A DNA stretch of 64,000 bases from Macrosoma leucophasiata (GCA_036365455.1 JAWQUS010000003.1:2872001-2936000), one strand, 5' to 3'. Shown: positions 38,430 through 49,084, counted from the stretch's first letter. Translations and numbers: made by a program. Notes: a model not told the origin generated them from the sequence alone.

Positions 38430-40390
38430 TGTATGTATGTATCTTCACGCCAGGTCCCTAACGGGGTAGGCAGAGAGTGTAGAGCGCCAGACATCCCGGT
38501 TCTGACAAACCTCTCGTGCCTCGTCTACCTTCATCATTCTCTTCATACATGCACGCCGATTCCTAAGACTTTTGACACCGCCATCAGACAGAACTCGACC
38601 TATTTGGTCATGGTAGGTCAGCCTTGGTCTTCCTGGGCCTCTGCAACCATCCACATTCGCATTGTATATCTGTTTAGTCATTCGCTCATTCGACATTCTT
38701 TCTATATGCCCGAACCATCGGAGCATGCCTTTTTTCATTTTTACACCGATACTATCATTCACACAAAGTCTCTTTCTTACATCTTCATTACGAACGCGAT
38801 CGGTGAGTGATACACCGCAGATCTTGCGCAAAGATCTCATCTCGACCGCGTTCAACTTACTTTCATGCTCTTTCCTGCATACCCAGCTCTCGCTTCCATA
38901 TAAAAGCGTTGGAGTAAGTACAGCATTATGTACGGCTAGTCGAGCCCGCTGGCTGAGATGTTTGGATTCTAGCAGCTTACCCAACGCTCCATTCACGCAA
39001 TTCCCAGCAAGCACTCTTCTTTCTATGTCAGTGGTGTACCTACCATCCTTGCTAAAAGCACATCCAAGATATACAATTTCATCAACTTGTTCTAACACTG
39101 CATCATCTACTACTACCCTTGCATTTGTTCTCTGTTCATCTCTTTCAAATACTAATACTTTAGTTTTATCCACATTCAATTGTAAGCCTTTCTCCATACA
39201 ATCCTCTTTCATGACTGTGACTAGTGCTTGTAGCCCAGATGGTGTAGAGCTAACAATTACCGCATCATCTGCGTAAAGCAGACAGTTCACCACTAAATCA
39301 CCCATACGCACTCCCACATCCATCAACTTCACCCTCTGGAGGCATTTGTCCAGATATATAATAAACAGCCTAGACGAAAGCACGCAACCCTGTTTGACAC
39401 CGATGTTAACATCAAACCAGGGTGACATGTTACCATCTACCCGCACACATGCTTGACAGCCCACATACGTGGACTGTATTGCACGGAGCAGACTGCCATC
39501 AATACCATACTCTGGCAAAATGTCCCACAGCTCCTTTCGTAATACCCTATCAAACGCCTTCTCCAAATCCACAAAACCGCAGAAAACCTTCTGGCTCACA
39601 GCCAGATGCTTCTCTACGATGTTGCGGAGGGAGAAAACTTGATCCATACATCCTCTTCCAGATCTGAAACCACCCTGTGCATCCCACAACAACCCGTCGG
39701 ACTTCTCTTTCATTCTTCTTTCTAAGACTTTCCCATACACTTTAGCTGCCAAACTGATCAAACTGATCGCTCGATAGCTGGTGCAGTCCATACGTGAACC
39801 CTTGCCTTTATACAAAGGCACGATGACCGCACACCGCCAATCCTTTGGGATTCTTCCGGACCTCCAGCAAAGGTTGCACAACACCCAGAAAGAATCCCAA
39901 AGGGCAGCACCACCATATTTGATCATTTCGGCAGAAACCTGATCAATACCCGCAGCCTTACCACATTTCAAACTTCGTATCGCCCTTACAATCTCATCTA
40001 TTGTTATATCCTCACAAGCCGGCACCGTCAAGTCAGCAACTCCGGCGTCAGGGTTGTGAGCATAATCATACATTTCCCCATAATACTCGCTCCATCGTTT
40101 TAACACATCTTGCGTGTTCTCAAGAATGTCACCCAACTTAGATTTTATTCTATTCATTCCAGAAACTGGAGAAGAGCTTCTAGACTTTTTCACCTCCCTC
40201 CAATAGAGTTTGATGTTAGTCTCAAAGCTCTTCGCCAGTCTCTCATCAGCTTCCACTTTATCTCTCTCACGCTTTTCATTCACTAAAATCTTGGTGTCAT
40301 TCTTGAGCCGACGGTAAATTTCTCTCTTCTCATCTCTCATACCATTATTCATTTGCAAAGATGCTACATAATCCAGCCATGCTTTCTTCT
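38430..40390 (-). mobile_element. RTE-1 non-LTR retrotransposon, 5'-truncated but otherwise well preserved
   Basis: A 1961-bp insertion flanked by an 11-bp direct repeat ATTAAAATGTA (38419-38429 and 40391-40401). Its 3' end, on the minus strand, is a GTTAGGGA stem region and GGCGTGAAG followed by a short (ATAC)n tail at 38430-38440. The short oligomer tail instead of poly(A), together with the reverse-transcriptase type, fits the RTE clade. The APE endonuclease and 5' UTR are missing because of 5' truncation, as usual for target-primed reverse transcription. Frame integrity suggests a recent insertion. Confidence 0.9.
38445..40388 (-). CDS. RTE-1 ORF2 C-terminal part: reverse transcriptase and C-terminal domain (5'-incomplete)
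   Basis: Open from the truncation point (first codon AAG at 40388, reading KKAWLDYVASLQM) to a TAG/TAA-type stop at 38445. Counting from residue 1 at 40358, the reverse-transcriptase blocks are YKGKGSRMDCTSYRAISLIS (184-203), GFRSGRGCMDQ (230-240), FVDLEKAFDRV (262-272), GVKQGCVLSS (320-329) and the catalytic LYADDAV (361-367). The C-terminus holds YGSESWVCRKEHESKL, a region typical of RTE proteins, and ends SAYPVRDLA. No frameshift or internal stop is seen. The N-terminal endonuclease is absent, so this copy cannot be autonomous. The most upstream ATG is codon 3 of that numbering, but no native start survives. Confidence 0.9.
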   Translation of the reverse strand, partial: KKAWLDYVASLQMNNGMRDEKREIYRRLKNDTKILVNEKRERDKVEADERLAKSFETNIKLYWREVKKSRSSSPVSGMNRIKSKLGDILENTQDVLKRWSEYYGEMYDYAHNPDAGVADLTVPACEDITIDEIVRAIRSLKCGKAAGIDQVSAEMIKYGGAALWDSFWVLCNLCWRSGRIPKDWRCAVIVPLYKGKGSRMDCTSYRAISLISLAAKVYGKVLERRMKEKSDGLLWDAQGGFRSGRGCMDQVFSLRNIVEKHLAVSQKVFCGFVDLEKAFDRVLRKELWDILPEYGIDGSLLRAIQSTYVGCQACVRVDGNMSPWFDVNIGVKQGCVLSSRLFIIYLDKCLQRVKLMDVGVRMGDLVVNCLLYADDAVIVSSTPSGLQALVTVMKEDCMEKGLQLNVDKTKVLVFERDEQRTNARVVVDDAVLEQVDEIVYLGCAFSKDGRYTTDIERRVLAGNCVNGALGKLLESKHLSQRARLAVHNAVLTPTLLYGSESWVCRKEHESKLNAVEMRSLRKICGVSLTDRVRNEDVRKRLCVNDSIGVKMKKGMLRWFGHIERMSNERMTKQIYNANVDGCRGPGRPRLTYHDQIGRVLSDGGVKSLRNRRACMKRMMKVDEAREVCQNRDVWRSTLSAYPVRDLA

Positions 40391-40622
40391 ATTAAAATGT
40401 AAGGCACAAATTTTACAGAAATATTGAGTTAATAGTTTTATTTACAACTTAACAACAATTTTAGAATAATTTAGTAATAATTTAAATGTTAACATCGCAA
40501 AAGTACGAGTATGAATTAATTTTGACATGACACTTAAAAATCATCCTCCTTAAAAGTTGCCTTTTTGCATTTGCGCCTTTATTCGTTGGATACGACGACG
40601 TATGCATGAATTCATGCATTTA

Positions 40623-40872
40623 CAGTGCTCAACAATAAATATTGCACATCGAGCCTAGGAAGGAGACTTCGGTTTATTTCGGATCTGTAGAGCGTTATCT
40701 CTTTCACACCGTACGTATTTGACGTTTGTCGATCATTTTGATCAAGTTTTGACCAATACCGGACTAACAGTGCTTACGTAAGCAGTGGGCAACAGAGATA
40801 TCGCTCTACGAAGTTGAAACGTGCCGATCGTCTCTTTCGCAGGCTCGATGAAATATTAATTGTCGAGTACTG
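40623..40872. mobile_element. MITE-T, full copy
   Basis: CAGTGCTCAACAATAAATAT at the left and, inverted, CAGTACTCGACAATTAATAT at the right; TA at 40621-40622 and 40873-40874. The right subterminal region has lost a few bases relative to the 8.6-kb copy. Confidence 0.82.
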
Positions 40873-41462
40873 TACCTCTGTCTACCACTTCGGAAATCTA
40901 TATTCCCGTGTGTCTGATTCTTATCTGTAGTGTAGTAATCCTATACTTAGTATAGGATTTCCGACTATATGCACAGGCTGCACAGAAGAGTATTAATATT
41001 CTACTTACTAGGAATTCAAAGGTACCAGTTGGTTTTACATGAAAATATTTGAGCATCAAAGTAGCGGATTCTTCCTTCCAAATCGTACTTCCTTTCCTTA
41101 ACGGCCGACTATAATAGAAAAGCGGTAATAAAAAACAGTATGAAAGTTAGCCATCATTGTAACAAAGCCATTTACTAGTGGGACGAAGCAAGTTACTTGC
41201 TCCCTCCCTTTCGGTTACAGGATTGAGGAATACACTAAATAAAACAAAACTTTTCTGCGTGTTTGTTGGGGCAACTAATCCGGTAAGTAGAACGCTCGGG
41301 AAAGAGATGTTTGTTAAAAAAAAGCAATTTATTGCTTAATAGCTTTAGTTATGGGCCAGGACGAAGTATTTATTTGCAATAAAAATAGCCTAGTTCCGTC
41401 TTTTGGCTGGTTTTTTAATAAGAATACTTTTTTCATATATGTAACAACACAACAGGTATAGG

Positions 41463-41692
41463 TCGCGCCAGGTAAAAAGAACGCTGGCGGTCAAGCTGCG
41501 CAGTAGACGATTTATCGATCTATTTGGTGGTATGAGGTGCGGCGTTTTCAATCTGCCTACCAATACACGAAACCGCAAGCGAAAGCTAGATCAAAAATAA
41601 ACCAATAGGGCTAGTACTTTCGTGCGCGAGTGTACCGATGCGCGAACACATCCCTTCTACTTTCTTCCAGCGTTCTTTTTACGTGGCGCGAA
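41463..41692. mobile_element. MITE-G, full copy (unclassified)
   Basis: 230 bp with inverted ends GCGCCAGGTAAAAAGAACGC and GCGCCACGTAAAAAGAACGC (both then CTGG), and TATA just outside each. Interior CCAATAGGGCTAGTACTTTC and GATGCGCGAACACATCCC match the 1.2-kb copy. No coding capacity. Confidence 0.75.
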
Positions 41693-42088
41693 TTATAGCA
41701 AGCAAGCGTGTAGTTTAGATGGATGTTAAGTGATGACTGCAGCCTATAGACATCTACACAAAACCAGAGGTAAAAATGCATATGTGTTACCACTTTTTAC
41801 TTTTTTTACTGGTGGTAGAGCTCCAGTGAAGGAGCTCGGAGGTGTAGGCTCCACCGTATTACCTAATATACTTGCCGCTAAATGGTAGTGTTCACTATCG
41901 TGTTCCGGTCAGGTGGTAATGTACGGCGGTAATTTCCGGCACAGAGGCATATTAACACCTTAGGCTTTAGAAGTGATAACGCATCTGCATTTTGACCTCT
42001 GGTCTTTGTGTGAATATCTATAGGCTACAGTCATCACTTAAAATCAATGTGAGCTGCATGCTTGTTTGCCACTTCCATTACATAAAAA
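41693..42088. repeat. Head-to-head Rep-C pair
   Basis: 41693-41798 minus (GCAAGCAAGCGTGTAGTTTA ... TGTGTTACCAC) joins 41807-42088 plus (TTTACTGGTGGTAGAGCTCC ... TTCCATTACATAAAAAA). MITE-G sits at the outer end of the minus copy, probably inserted in it (TATA on both sides). Confidence 0.78.
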
Positions 42089-42644
42089 ATTTAATTTTTT
42101 TTTTTCAGTTTAATTTATCACATTTGTTCAAAATATTAGATTCCTTAAATAACAACCAGAAACAAGTATCCCCTCGCAAATAGGCTTAATTATGAGTACA
42201 TTAAAAAATACAAACAGACATCCAAAAGTTTCATGAACCAAACGCGGTCAAGTGACTTATCTTAATCCCCATTTTCATGGACTCTTTATGGGTTCTCTTG
42301 TTTTCACTGTTTGTATGTAAACAGCGGGTGGATATTCATGTTTTCGTATCGCCCATACACTCCGACAATATATCGCCGCGGTAGGCAGTTCCATTTGAAT
42401 GGTTACCGCTTCCATAAGTTTAGAAAGAGTCATTGAAAAAGTGGGGTATCAGAATATATGTGGACAAAACTCGGTATATTTGGCGTTTTATGTGTCACGC
42501 ACAGTGTATTTGAAATCGTTGAATACATTACTCGTAGAAAAGCTATATAATATTACAGTAGAGGAAAAACATTGCAGCGGCAGTAATCAGAGGCATTTGA
42601 TGATAGATTATGAATATAAAATCAATGCGGTCAGGTTTTTATAC

Positions 42645-42950
42645 GATAATGGTGGCAAATAAGCTTGCAGTTCACTTTTTTTCTTATGTAATAATAGTGG
42701 CAAACAAGCATGCAGTTCATATTGATGTTAAGTGATGACTGCAGCCTATAAACACCCATACAATGACCAGAGATCAAAATGCAGATGTGTTGCCACTCCT
42801 GCGGCCTAAGGTGTTATGCCTCTGTGCCGGAAAATATAGGGACGTACATATTACCACCTGACCAGAACACGATAGTGCTGAACACTACCATTTAGCGGCA
42901 AGTATATTAGGTAATGCGGTGGTGCATACGCCCGCGAGCTCCCTCTCTTG
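42645..42950 (-). repeat. Rep-C copy with a duplicated 3' start
   Basis: GTGGCAAATAAGCTTGCAGT (42652-42671), then a fresh start TTATGTAATAATAGTGGCAA and a nearly complete copy to CGCCCGCGAGCTCC. The 5' end is lost. Confidence 0.78.
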
Positions 42951-42985
42951 GATAGTAAGTGACTTCTGCAAACTATAAACGGATC

Positions 42986-43165
42986 GTAACTTCGCACTTT
43001 TATCCCCGAAGGGATAGACAGTGGTAAATGCATATATGCAAACACCTACGACTCGCCGGGTACGTTTTGACCCATTTTACATGTGGTGAGCCTGTTGGCA
43101 ATTCCGGGCACATTACCAAACTCCTCTCAGCCAACGAACTCAGTACCTCGGGGTATTGGGAAACT
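42986..43165 (-). mobile_element. SINE-B 3' half
   Basis: ATCGTAACTTCGCACTTTTA to GGGAAACT; the tRNA-like head is missing. Confidence 0.72.
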
Positions 43166-43279
43166 ACATAATTATGCACAACCTTGTTGTGGGCATCGTT
43201 GGGTCGGCTTTTGTCCAGATGTGAACGTTTTTTGGCTAAATTAATGATGATACTTAAAACGGTGTTCCAGTTTTGTAAT

Positions 43280-43505
43280 AAATATATATAAAAATCAATT
43301 CTTGTTCGTTAGTCTCGCTAAAACTCGAGAACGGCTTTACCGATATGGCTAATTTTGGTTTTGAATGATTTTTGGAATTTCAGGGAAGGTTTTAAAGGTA
43401 AGAAAATATGAAGAAATTGAAACCACAGTTTCATTTTTCCATACAAATAGTCCGTTTCCATCAAACCTTTGACACATTATTTCATTCAGCTAGTAACAAA
43501 TATAT
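43280..43505 (+). repeat. AACTCGAGAACGGC-type repeat
   Basis: TTGTTCGTTAGTCTCGCTAA, AACTCGAGAACGGCTTTACC, GTCCGTTTCCATCAAACCTT. Other copies at 53660-53830 and 55090-55345. Confidence 0.62.
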
Positions 43506-43714
43506 TTGCCTCTACTATATAAATGAGTTTAAACACGATGACGTTCAGCATAACCATTAAGCGTCAAATAATACCTACGCTTTCTCATTCCATTAGCAAT
43601 AAAATTCACAGACTCCAATACAATAATGGTTACATGCTACATGTTCAAAGCATATAAAAACTCCTTAAAATTAAAGCGACACTTCCAACAGAGACCCTAT
43701 ACCGTGTTATCATA

Positions 43715-43850
43715 AACTCTGCCACAAGAGAAGCAAAAGCGTCGTTTCGCGTGCGGATCGATCGGCAGGTGAATCAGCTGATATTTCAGAAGACATTCCC
43801 GTGGCAACATTGCCCGTTTAATACACAGCCGTACATTATTATTGGCGTTT
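43715..43850 (+). repeat. Local direct duplication I, copy 1
   Basis: GCGTGCGGATCGATCGGCAG, AATCAGCTGATATTTCAGAA, TTGCCCGTTTAATACAC; recurs at 44210-44345. Confidence 0.8.
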
Positions 43851-44209
43851 TACAAGCAATATCAATGGAATAGTAAGTCTTAGAACCCGGGTTCAATCGC
43901 TGGATTGAAGAGAAAGATTTTTTTATCAATATAAGAAGCAAAAATCGCAGTGCCCTAACATTTTTGCCTTGATATAGCACTACCATTAAGCGGCAAATAA
44001 AATAATGTCTACTCCCTCATCGCCACTAGAAAATGTGCATTGTATTACTAAAATGCCGATATTATATTTTGCGAACACTTTATAACTAAGAAGTTTTATC
44101 AATCGCCATTGATTTTCTAGTTTAGTTTTTTTTATTATTTAACATAAAGGACTTTCAGTGTAAAATCTTGAAAGTGCTCTCAACTTTAAAGTAAACTAAA
44201 CAAACCTGC

Positions 44210-44345
44210 CATAAAAGAAGCGAAAGCGTCACTTCGCGTGCGGATCGATCGGCAGGTAAATCAGCTGATATTTCAGAAGCCATTCCCGCGCCAAGATTGC
44301 CCGTTTAATACACTGCAGCGCTACATTGTTATCAGCATTTTACGA
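44210..44345 (+). repeat. Local direct duplication I, copy 2
   Basis: Same motifs as 43715-43850 with about 10 percent differences (GCAACATTG becomes CCAAGATTG). Confidence 0.8.
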
Positions 44346-44448
44346 GCGTCGTAAATTACGTACGACTGGAAAACTCGTAAAAAAGTCATCAAGAGAAAAT
44401 TGGGCGCACTCCACTATGATAATGCGGCGGACATCGGGCGTAATTATG

Positions 44449-44590
44449 CCGACTAAACGGATTTATGACTCATCAAATACACGGTCGCGATCGTAAAGCG
44501 ACTGCAGAATGACTGGAGTCATTGATGATTGTTGTTTTTGCAGCAAATTCTGGTATGAGTTTGATGATTTTGAGAGAAAGCGTTAATGCA
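44449..44590 (+). repeat. Local direct duplication II, copy 1
   Basis: GACTCATCAAATACACGGTC, GCGATCGTAAAGCGACTGCA, GAATGACTGGAGTCATTGAT; recurs at 45107-45215 beyond SINE-E. Confidence 0.78.
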
Positions 44591-44639
44591 GATTTGTTCT
44601 TTCATTCGGCTTGGAAAGGTAATGGCTAGAAGATTTTTT

Positions 44640-44705
44640 GTTGTTTCCGAAGACGCACACATCAGGGTGGTGGTGCGTCATTAGGGGAGAATATGCCGTA
44701 TTAAA
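44640..44705 (-). repeat. Rep-H fragment
   Basis: GGTGGTGGTGCGTCATTAGG then GGAGAATATGCCGTATT, as in the 5' region of the copy at 122-345. Confidence 0.5.
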
Positions 44706-44717
44706 AGAAGCGCGCGC

Positions 44718-45105
44718 ATAATAATAATGGGGACCCTACCTGGCGAGAATGGCCCTAGATACGTCCCGCTGCTGGGTACGAGTCTCTCCCCTTCTTAGGA
44801 GGAGGCCTGAAGCTTACTCCACCACGCTGCTCCAATGCAGTTAGGTGGAGATTAGGATTAGTGGCCAACCCACGGTCGGATGTTTTCAAACCATAAGGCC
44901 CGTAAAGCCATAAGGCCTCCGACAAGCTTTAACGATTGCTATCTATCGATAGCAACTGGGACCGACGGCTTAACGTGCCTTCCGAAGCACGGTAACGCGC
45001 ATTTTTAATTTGCCACTAGCGGTCACCCATCACACACCCGACCGCACCCGTATCGCTTAACCGAGTAGATCGCTTACGATCTACACCAGCCACGGGGCCA
45101 TGAAA
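44718..45105 (-). mobile_element. SINE-E, longer variant
   Basis: 5S-like box present (plus view CACCCGACCGCACCCGTATC, ACTAGCGGTCACCCATCACA). Extra bases near the 3' end (CTGGCGAGAATGGCCCTAGA). It sits between the two copies of a local duplication. Confidence 0.8.
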
Positions 45106-45106
45106 A

Positions 45107-45215
45107 CGGACTTATGACTCATCAAATACATGGTCGCGATCGTAAAGCGACTACGGAATGACTGGAGTCAGTGATATTTTTGCAGAAAATTCTGGTACGA
45201 GTTTAATGATTATGC
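45107..45215 (+). repeat. Local direct duplication II, copy 2
   Basis: GACTCATCAAATACATGGTC, GCGATCGTAAAGCGACTACG, TTTTTGCAGAAAATTCTGGT. Confidence 0.78.
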
Positions 45216-45234
45216 GAGTAAGGGTCGGTTGCAC

Positions 45235-45465
45235 CATACGAAAGAGAAAATCGGCTTATTTTGACTTCATAGAGCGTTATCTCTGCACGTTGCCTACGTA
45301 AGCACAGATAGTCCGCTATTGGTCAAAACTTAATCACAAAGGTTGACAAATGTCACATAGTGAAGGTGCGAATGAGACAACGGTTTACAGACCCGAAATA
45401 AGTCGAAGTTTTGTCTTCTGTTCTGTTTAGTCTCCTTCCTGAGGTCGATGTGTAATATTTAAAAC
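45235..45465 (-). mobile_element. MITE-T, diverged copy without clean ends
   Basis: The minus strand shares the ATTACACATCGA...GGAAGGAGAC start, the TTTCGGGTCTGTA segment, TTTTGACCAATA, and GTGCTTACGTAGGCAACGTG with the 8.6-kb copy. The terminal CAGT...CAAC repeats are degraded. Confidence 0.65.
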
Positions 45466-45469
45466 GTAA

Positions 45470-45785
45470 AAACGTAACTTCACACCTGTAATCCCCGAAA
45501 GGGTAGGTAAAGGTAAATGTATGCATTCAAGCATGCAAACACCCACGATTCGCCGGTTACTTTTTTGGCCCATGTAACAGGTGGCGAGCGTGTTGACATC
45601 TCCGGGCACATTACCAAACTTCAAGGTACTGGTAAACTACCAGAAAATGGAAAAATCCCAATTGAACCGGAGATAAAAGACTTCACACCTTTGATAACCT
45701 CTCTGATAACTCCCTACCCGGGAATCGAACCCAGGACCTCAGCGTAGTAGTAGTGACCTGCCACCACTAGGCTACCGAGGCAGTT
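45470..45785 (-). mobile_element. SINE-B, near full length
   Basis: Plus view begins ACGTAACTTCACACCTGTAA and ends ACCACTAGGCTACCGAGGCA. An extra GATAACCTC duplication precedes the B-box. Confidence 0.84.
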
Positions 45786-45789
45786 AATA

Positions 45790-46320
45790 AATTATTTCTT
45801 GTTGGATGTTGGATGTTATGCTCGAAACATCCTTCTGACAGGCGAGGAAATATTAAAAATCATCGCGGTCTTATTCGATTTATATTTGATTCATGAAAGA
45901 CAAATATGGTGTTAACGCAAATGAGAAATTTTATGAATAATTATATTTACATTTCTTTTCGCCTTTCATCTCGAACAAGAAACAACAAACCGAGAATTGG
46001 GAACGGAAGAAAATACAATACTGCCTTCTTGTGAAAAAGAAATGCATTTACAAAAGAGCCTTTTAATATTACAATCATTTAACTGTCAGTTATATTTTTT
46101 CAGATGGTACGAAATTAAATGAGAATTCAGTAATTACGTCGGTCGAAATGCGAAATGTTCACTGGTCTCAATGTTCATTTCTATTTTCTTATCACGCAAA
46201 GCTTAAAAAACAGGCTAAGTGCGTGTCAACACACGCGAATGTCGGTTCCGTTTCTCCCAGCATTTACTTTAAGTTAATACGCCAAATCAAATTTAGTCGT
46301 TGTTCCGGTTGGGCAGTGGG
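45790..46320. other. No recognised gene; leads into the minisatellite
   Basis: The frame starting at 46148 runs into the minisatellite and stops there; its residues match nothing I recognise. Confidence 0.45.
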
Positions 46321-46540
46321 GGTTCCTGGTGAGCGTCAGCAATACTACCCCTTCAAGCCGTGGGGGTCACCTGTGAGCGTCAGCAATTCTACTCGTTCAA
46401 GCCGTGACGGTCACCTGTGAGCGTCAGCAATACTACTCGTTCAACCCGTGACGGTCACCTGTGAGCGTCAGCAATACTACTCGTTCAAGCCTAGGGGGTC
46501 ACCGGTCAGCATCAGCAATACTACCCGTTCAGGCCGTGGC
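46321..46540 (+). repeat. Minisatellite, five 44-bp units
   Basis: Units begin at 46321, 46365, 46409, 46453 and 46497. Core GGTCACCTGTGAGCGTCAGC then AATACTACTCGTTCAAGCCG. The outer units are more diverged than the middle three. Units are contiguous, with no unique spacers. Confidence 0.92.
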
Positions 46541-46799
46541 TGGTGACCACGTGACAGTTTGTTTATTACTTCTTTCTCCGCGAAAATTGCTAAGCCAATC
46601 ATCATAAAACGTTGTACACATATTCATGGAGGTATTAAAAAGAGCATAGGATTATCCTTTTATTAATTAAAAAAAAAAACATTTTACGCGGGTAAAAGCT
46701 AGTATTTTATAAGTTGCTTGACTATATCATTATTCGTAAACTTGTAGTCTATTCAACTATGATAACATAACTCCTATTAGCGAATTCTACTGATATACT

Positions 46800-46985
46800 T
46801 TTTACATTAGTTTATGACATTTAGTTTTATCTTAGTGATATTCCTGACTTTACATATATTTTTTATCTTGTTTGACATGCATATCAATTGTTATTCGCTT
46901 TAATTTATTTTGTTTGTTTTTGACGTGTCATAAGAGGTGCCTGTCACCCTAAATGAATAAATGAGTTTCTGATTCTGATTCTGCT
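46800..46985 (+). repeat. Probable LINE 3' UTR tail
   Basis: TAAGAGGTGCCTGTCACCCT, AATGAATAAATGAGTTTCTG then ATTCTGATTCTG: a polyadenylation-like AATAAA followed by a short oligomer tail; no coding part. Confidence 0.45.
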
Positions 46986-46991
46986 TTTTTT

Positions 46992-47143
46992 GAAGCGCAC
47001 GCCCGCGGTTCGTTTAGATCGGAAGCAATCTACTCGGTTAAGCGATACGGCCGCGTTCTGGTCTGTGATGAGTGTGTGAATAATGGCAAATTAAAATGCG
47101 CGTTTCCGTGCTTCGGAAAGCAAGCAAAGCCGTCCGTCCCGTT
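46992..47143 (+). mobile_element. SINE-E 5' part
   Basis: Head GAAGCGCACGCCCGCGG, then CGGTTAAGCGATACGGCCGC and GTGATGAGTGTGTGAATAAT, CGTTTCCGTGCTTCGGAA. It stops after CCGTCCGTCCCG, so this copy lacks the 3' tail. Confidence 0.72.
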
Positions 47144-47504
47144 TGCTAAAAAAAAACTTCAAGATTTCCGCAAAGACTACAGAACTCTACAAAAAGGTTC
47201 TGTTTTAATTGTTTTGTCACGTAATAAAATTAAGTGAAAAATTAAACATCACGATTGAGTCACGAAACATAACGTTTTCGTTTCTCTAAAATAGGTTTCA
47301 ATGCAGATAAGAAATAATCCTAACACAATATTCAAACAACTCCTAAAGGATTTCCTCTGGGTGTATTGTAATATATAGGATATATTAAATGGATTTAACA
47401 CCCTCTTCATAAAGTTAGTATATGATATTGCAAAACATTGGCCACTGTAAGTTTAGTAATACTAAGGCAGCGTTTCTATTGCGACTAGAAAAGCGGGTTA
47501 GAGT

Positions 47505-47890
47505 AGGGTTTCTCAAACTTTCGGCTCCACAGGGTACAGGGGTACTGTTGAAAAGTATCCAGGTGAACAGCGAACCCCTTCACTAATGGACCCTCCCCCC
47601 TCCCCCCGAGAATATCGGGGCGGAACGAAAATATGTAGGGTCAGCCAAGTACGTAACGGCAGCCGTGAGCCGTGATTCTTTATACATATTGCCGTGAAGT
47701 GGACGATATTTTATTGAAAAAAGAAGTAAAAAAAATCTTCCTTAAAAAAATATTAAAAAACACTTGCGGCCATTTTTTGGTAGGCAACCTATAGATAGAT
47801 ATATATTCTCTAGATTATAAATATGCGTAAAAATTAGGTTTGCAACATATCTGGATAAACGAAATGATTCTGCAGTGGGATCCTAACCTA
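47505..47890 (+). repeat. Family R, hAT-like 5' end
   Basis: TTTCTCAAACTTTCGGCTCC (resembles hAT termini), ATCGGGGCGGAACGAAAATA, AACACTTGCGGCCA, ATGATTCTGCAGTGGGATCC. No matching 8-bp duplication identified. Confidence 0.5.
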
Positions 47891-47967
47891 TTATAATATC
47901 TGTATCAATCCCTTCGGGAAAATTCAGGGGTATAATTTTATTATGTTACATATAAGGGTTACTAATT

Positions 47968-48270
47968 TTACTGGTGGTAGAGCTCCAGTGACGGAGCTCG
48001 CGGGCGTAGGCACCACCGCATTACCTAATATACTTGCCGTTAAATGGTAGTGTTCAGCACTATCATGTTTCGGTCAGGTGGTAATGTACGGCTCTGTAAT
48101 TTCCGGCACAGAGGCATAACACCTAATGCCTCAGGAGTGGCAGCGCATTTACATTTTGACCTCTGGTCATTGTGTAGGTGTCTATAGGCTGCAGTCATCA
48201 CTTAACATCAATGCGAACTGCACGCTTGTTTGCCACTTTTATTCCATTAAAAAAAAAAAAAAAAAAAAAA
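47968..48270 (+). repeat. Rep-C, full copy
   Basis: TTTACTGGTGGTAGAGCTCC to CACTTTTATTCCATTAAAAA with a long A-run. Confidence 0.87.
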
Positions 48271-48723
48271 ATCTGTGTTTTTTCGGCCAACTAATTAAAA
48301 AACAAAATAATTTTGGAAGCTTTAAATCAATTAAAAAAATTGCTGTGAATCGAAGAGATCTAGCGGTTTACCGCTCCGCTCATGAATATTGTCGCACCCT
48401 AATAAAGATAAAGTGCTTAAGTGACACACAAAACAGTTCACTTGCAGCTAGCTTTACTAAAAGTTACTCGTTGTTTTGAATATTAAACCATACATTAAAT
48501 ATATCTCGCCTCGGAGACATTTATTGTGCTTTGCTCTTACGGAATTGTCGGTTTCCGCAGTCCGCAGTAATGTGTGATTGAACGTGATGGTGCATTAGTG
48601 AGATTAGATATTTTAGATATCTCCTTTTCTGTGGGAGACGCAAACCAGGAGGATATGAAACCACTTGGTGTGATGAACTGTGAAGTTCAAGTAGCTTCGG
48701 TTTTGTTTGTTAATGCGTATGTC

Positions 48724-49049
48724 CAGTGGCGGATTTACAAATTTGCCGCCGGTAGGCTATTATTTTTGCCGCCCCTATATTTTGATATCGTAGTTTACAA
48801 TCATATCAATTAGGTATATTTTCTATCAATAAAATTTCAACTTTATGTTTTATGCTTCATAATCCTGAAGTTGATGTAAGCAACTTTTTTTCTATGGTTA
48901 GAATCATTGGGAACTATGATCTGAGCCTTGATAATTTTAACAGTAGTTTTGTAAATAGAAATAAAAAAATTATGAACTAATTCTGCCGCCCCTTAAAATT
49001 TGCCGCCCTAGGCTCCAGCCTACTCAACCTGCTGGTAAATCAACCACTG
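48724..49049. mobile_element. hAT MITE, 326 bp
   Basis: Left end CAGTGGCGGATTTAC; right end inverted CAGTGGTTGATTTACC. Exact 8-bp duplication CGTATGTC at 48716-48723 and 49050-49057. Interior AT-rich with mirrored TTGCCGCC motifs at both ends; no frame. Confidence 0.87.
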
Positions 49050-49084
49050 CGTATGTCGTTTTCACAGGTTATAAAATCGTTGCG

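Noticed and set aside
46321..46540. CRISPR-like array
   Set aside because: The 44-bp units are contiguous with no unique spacers, and the context is eukaryotic; it is a minisatellite.
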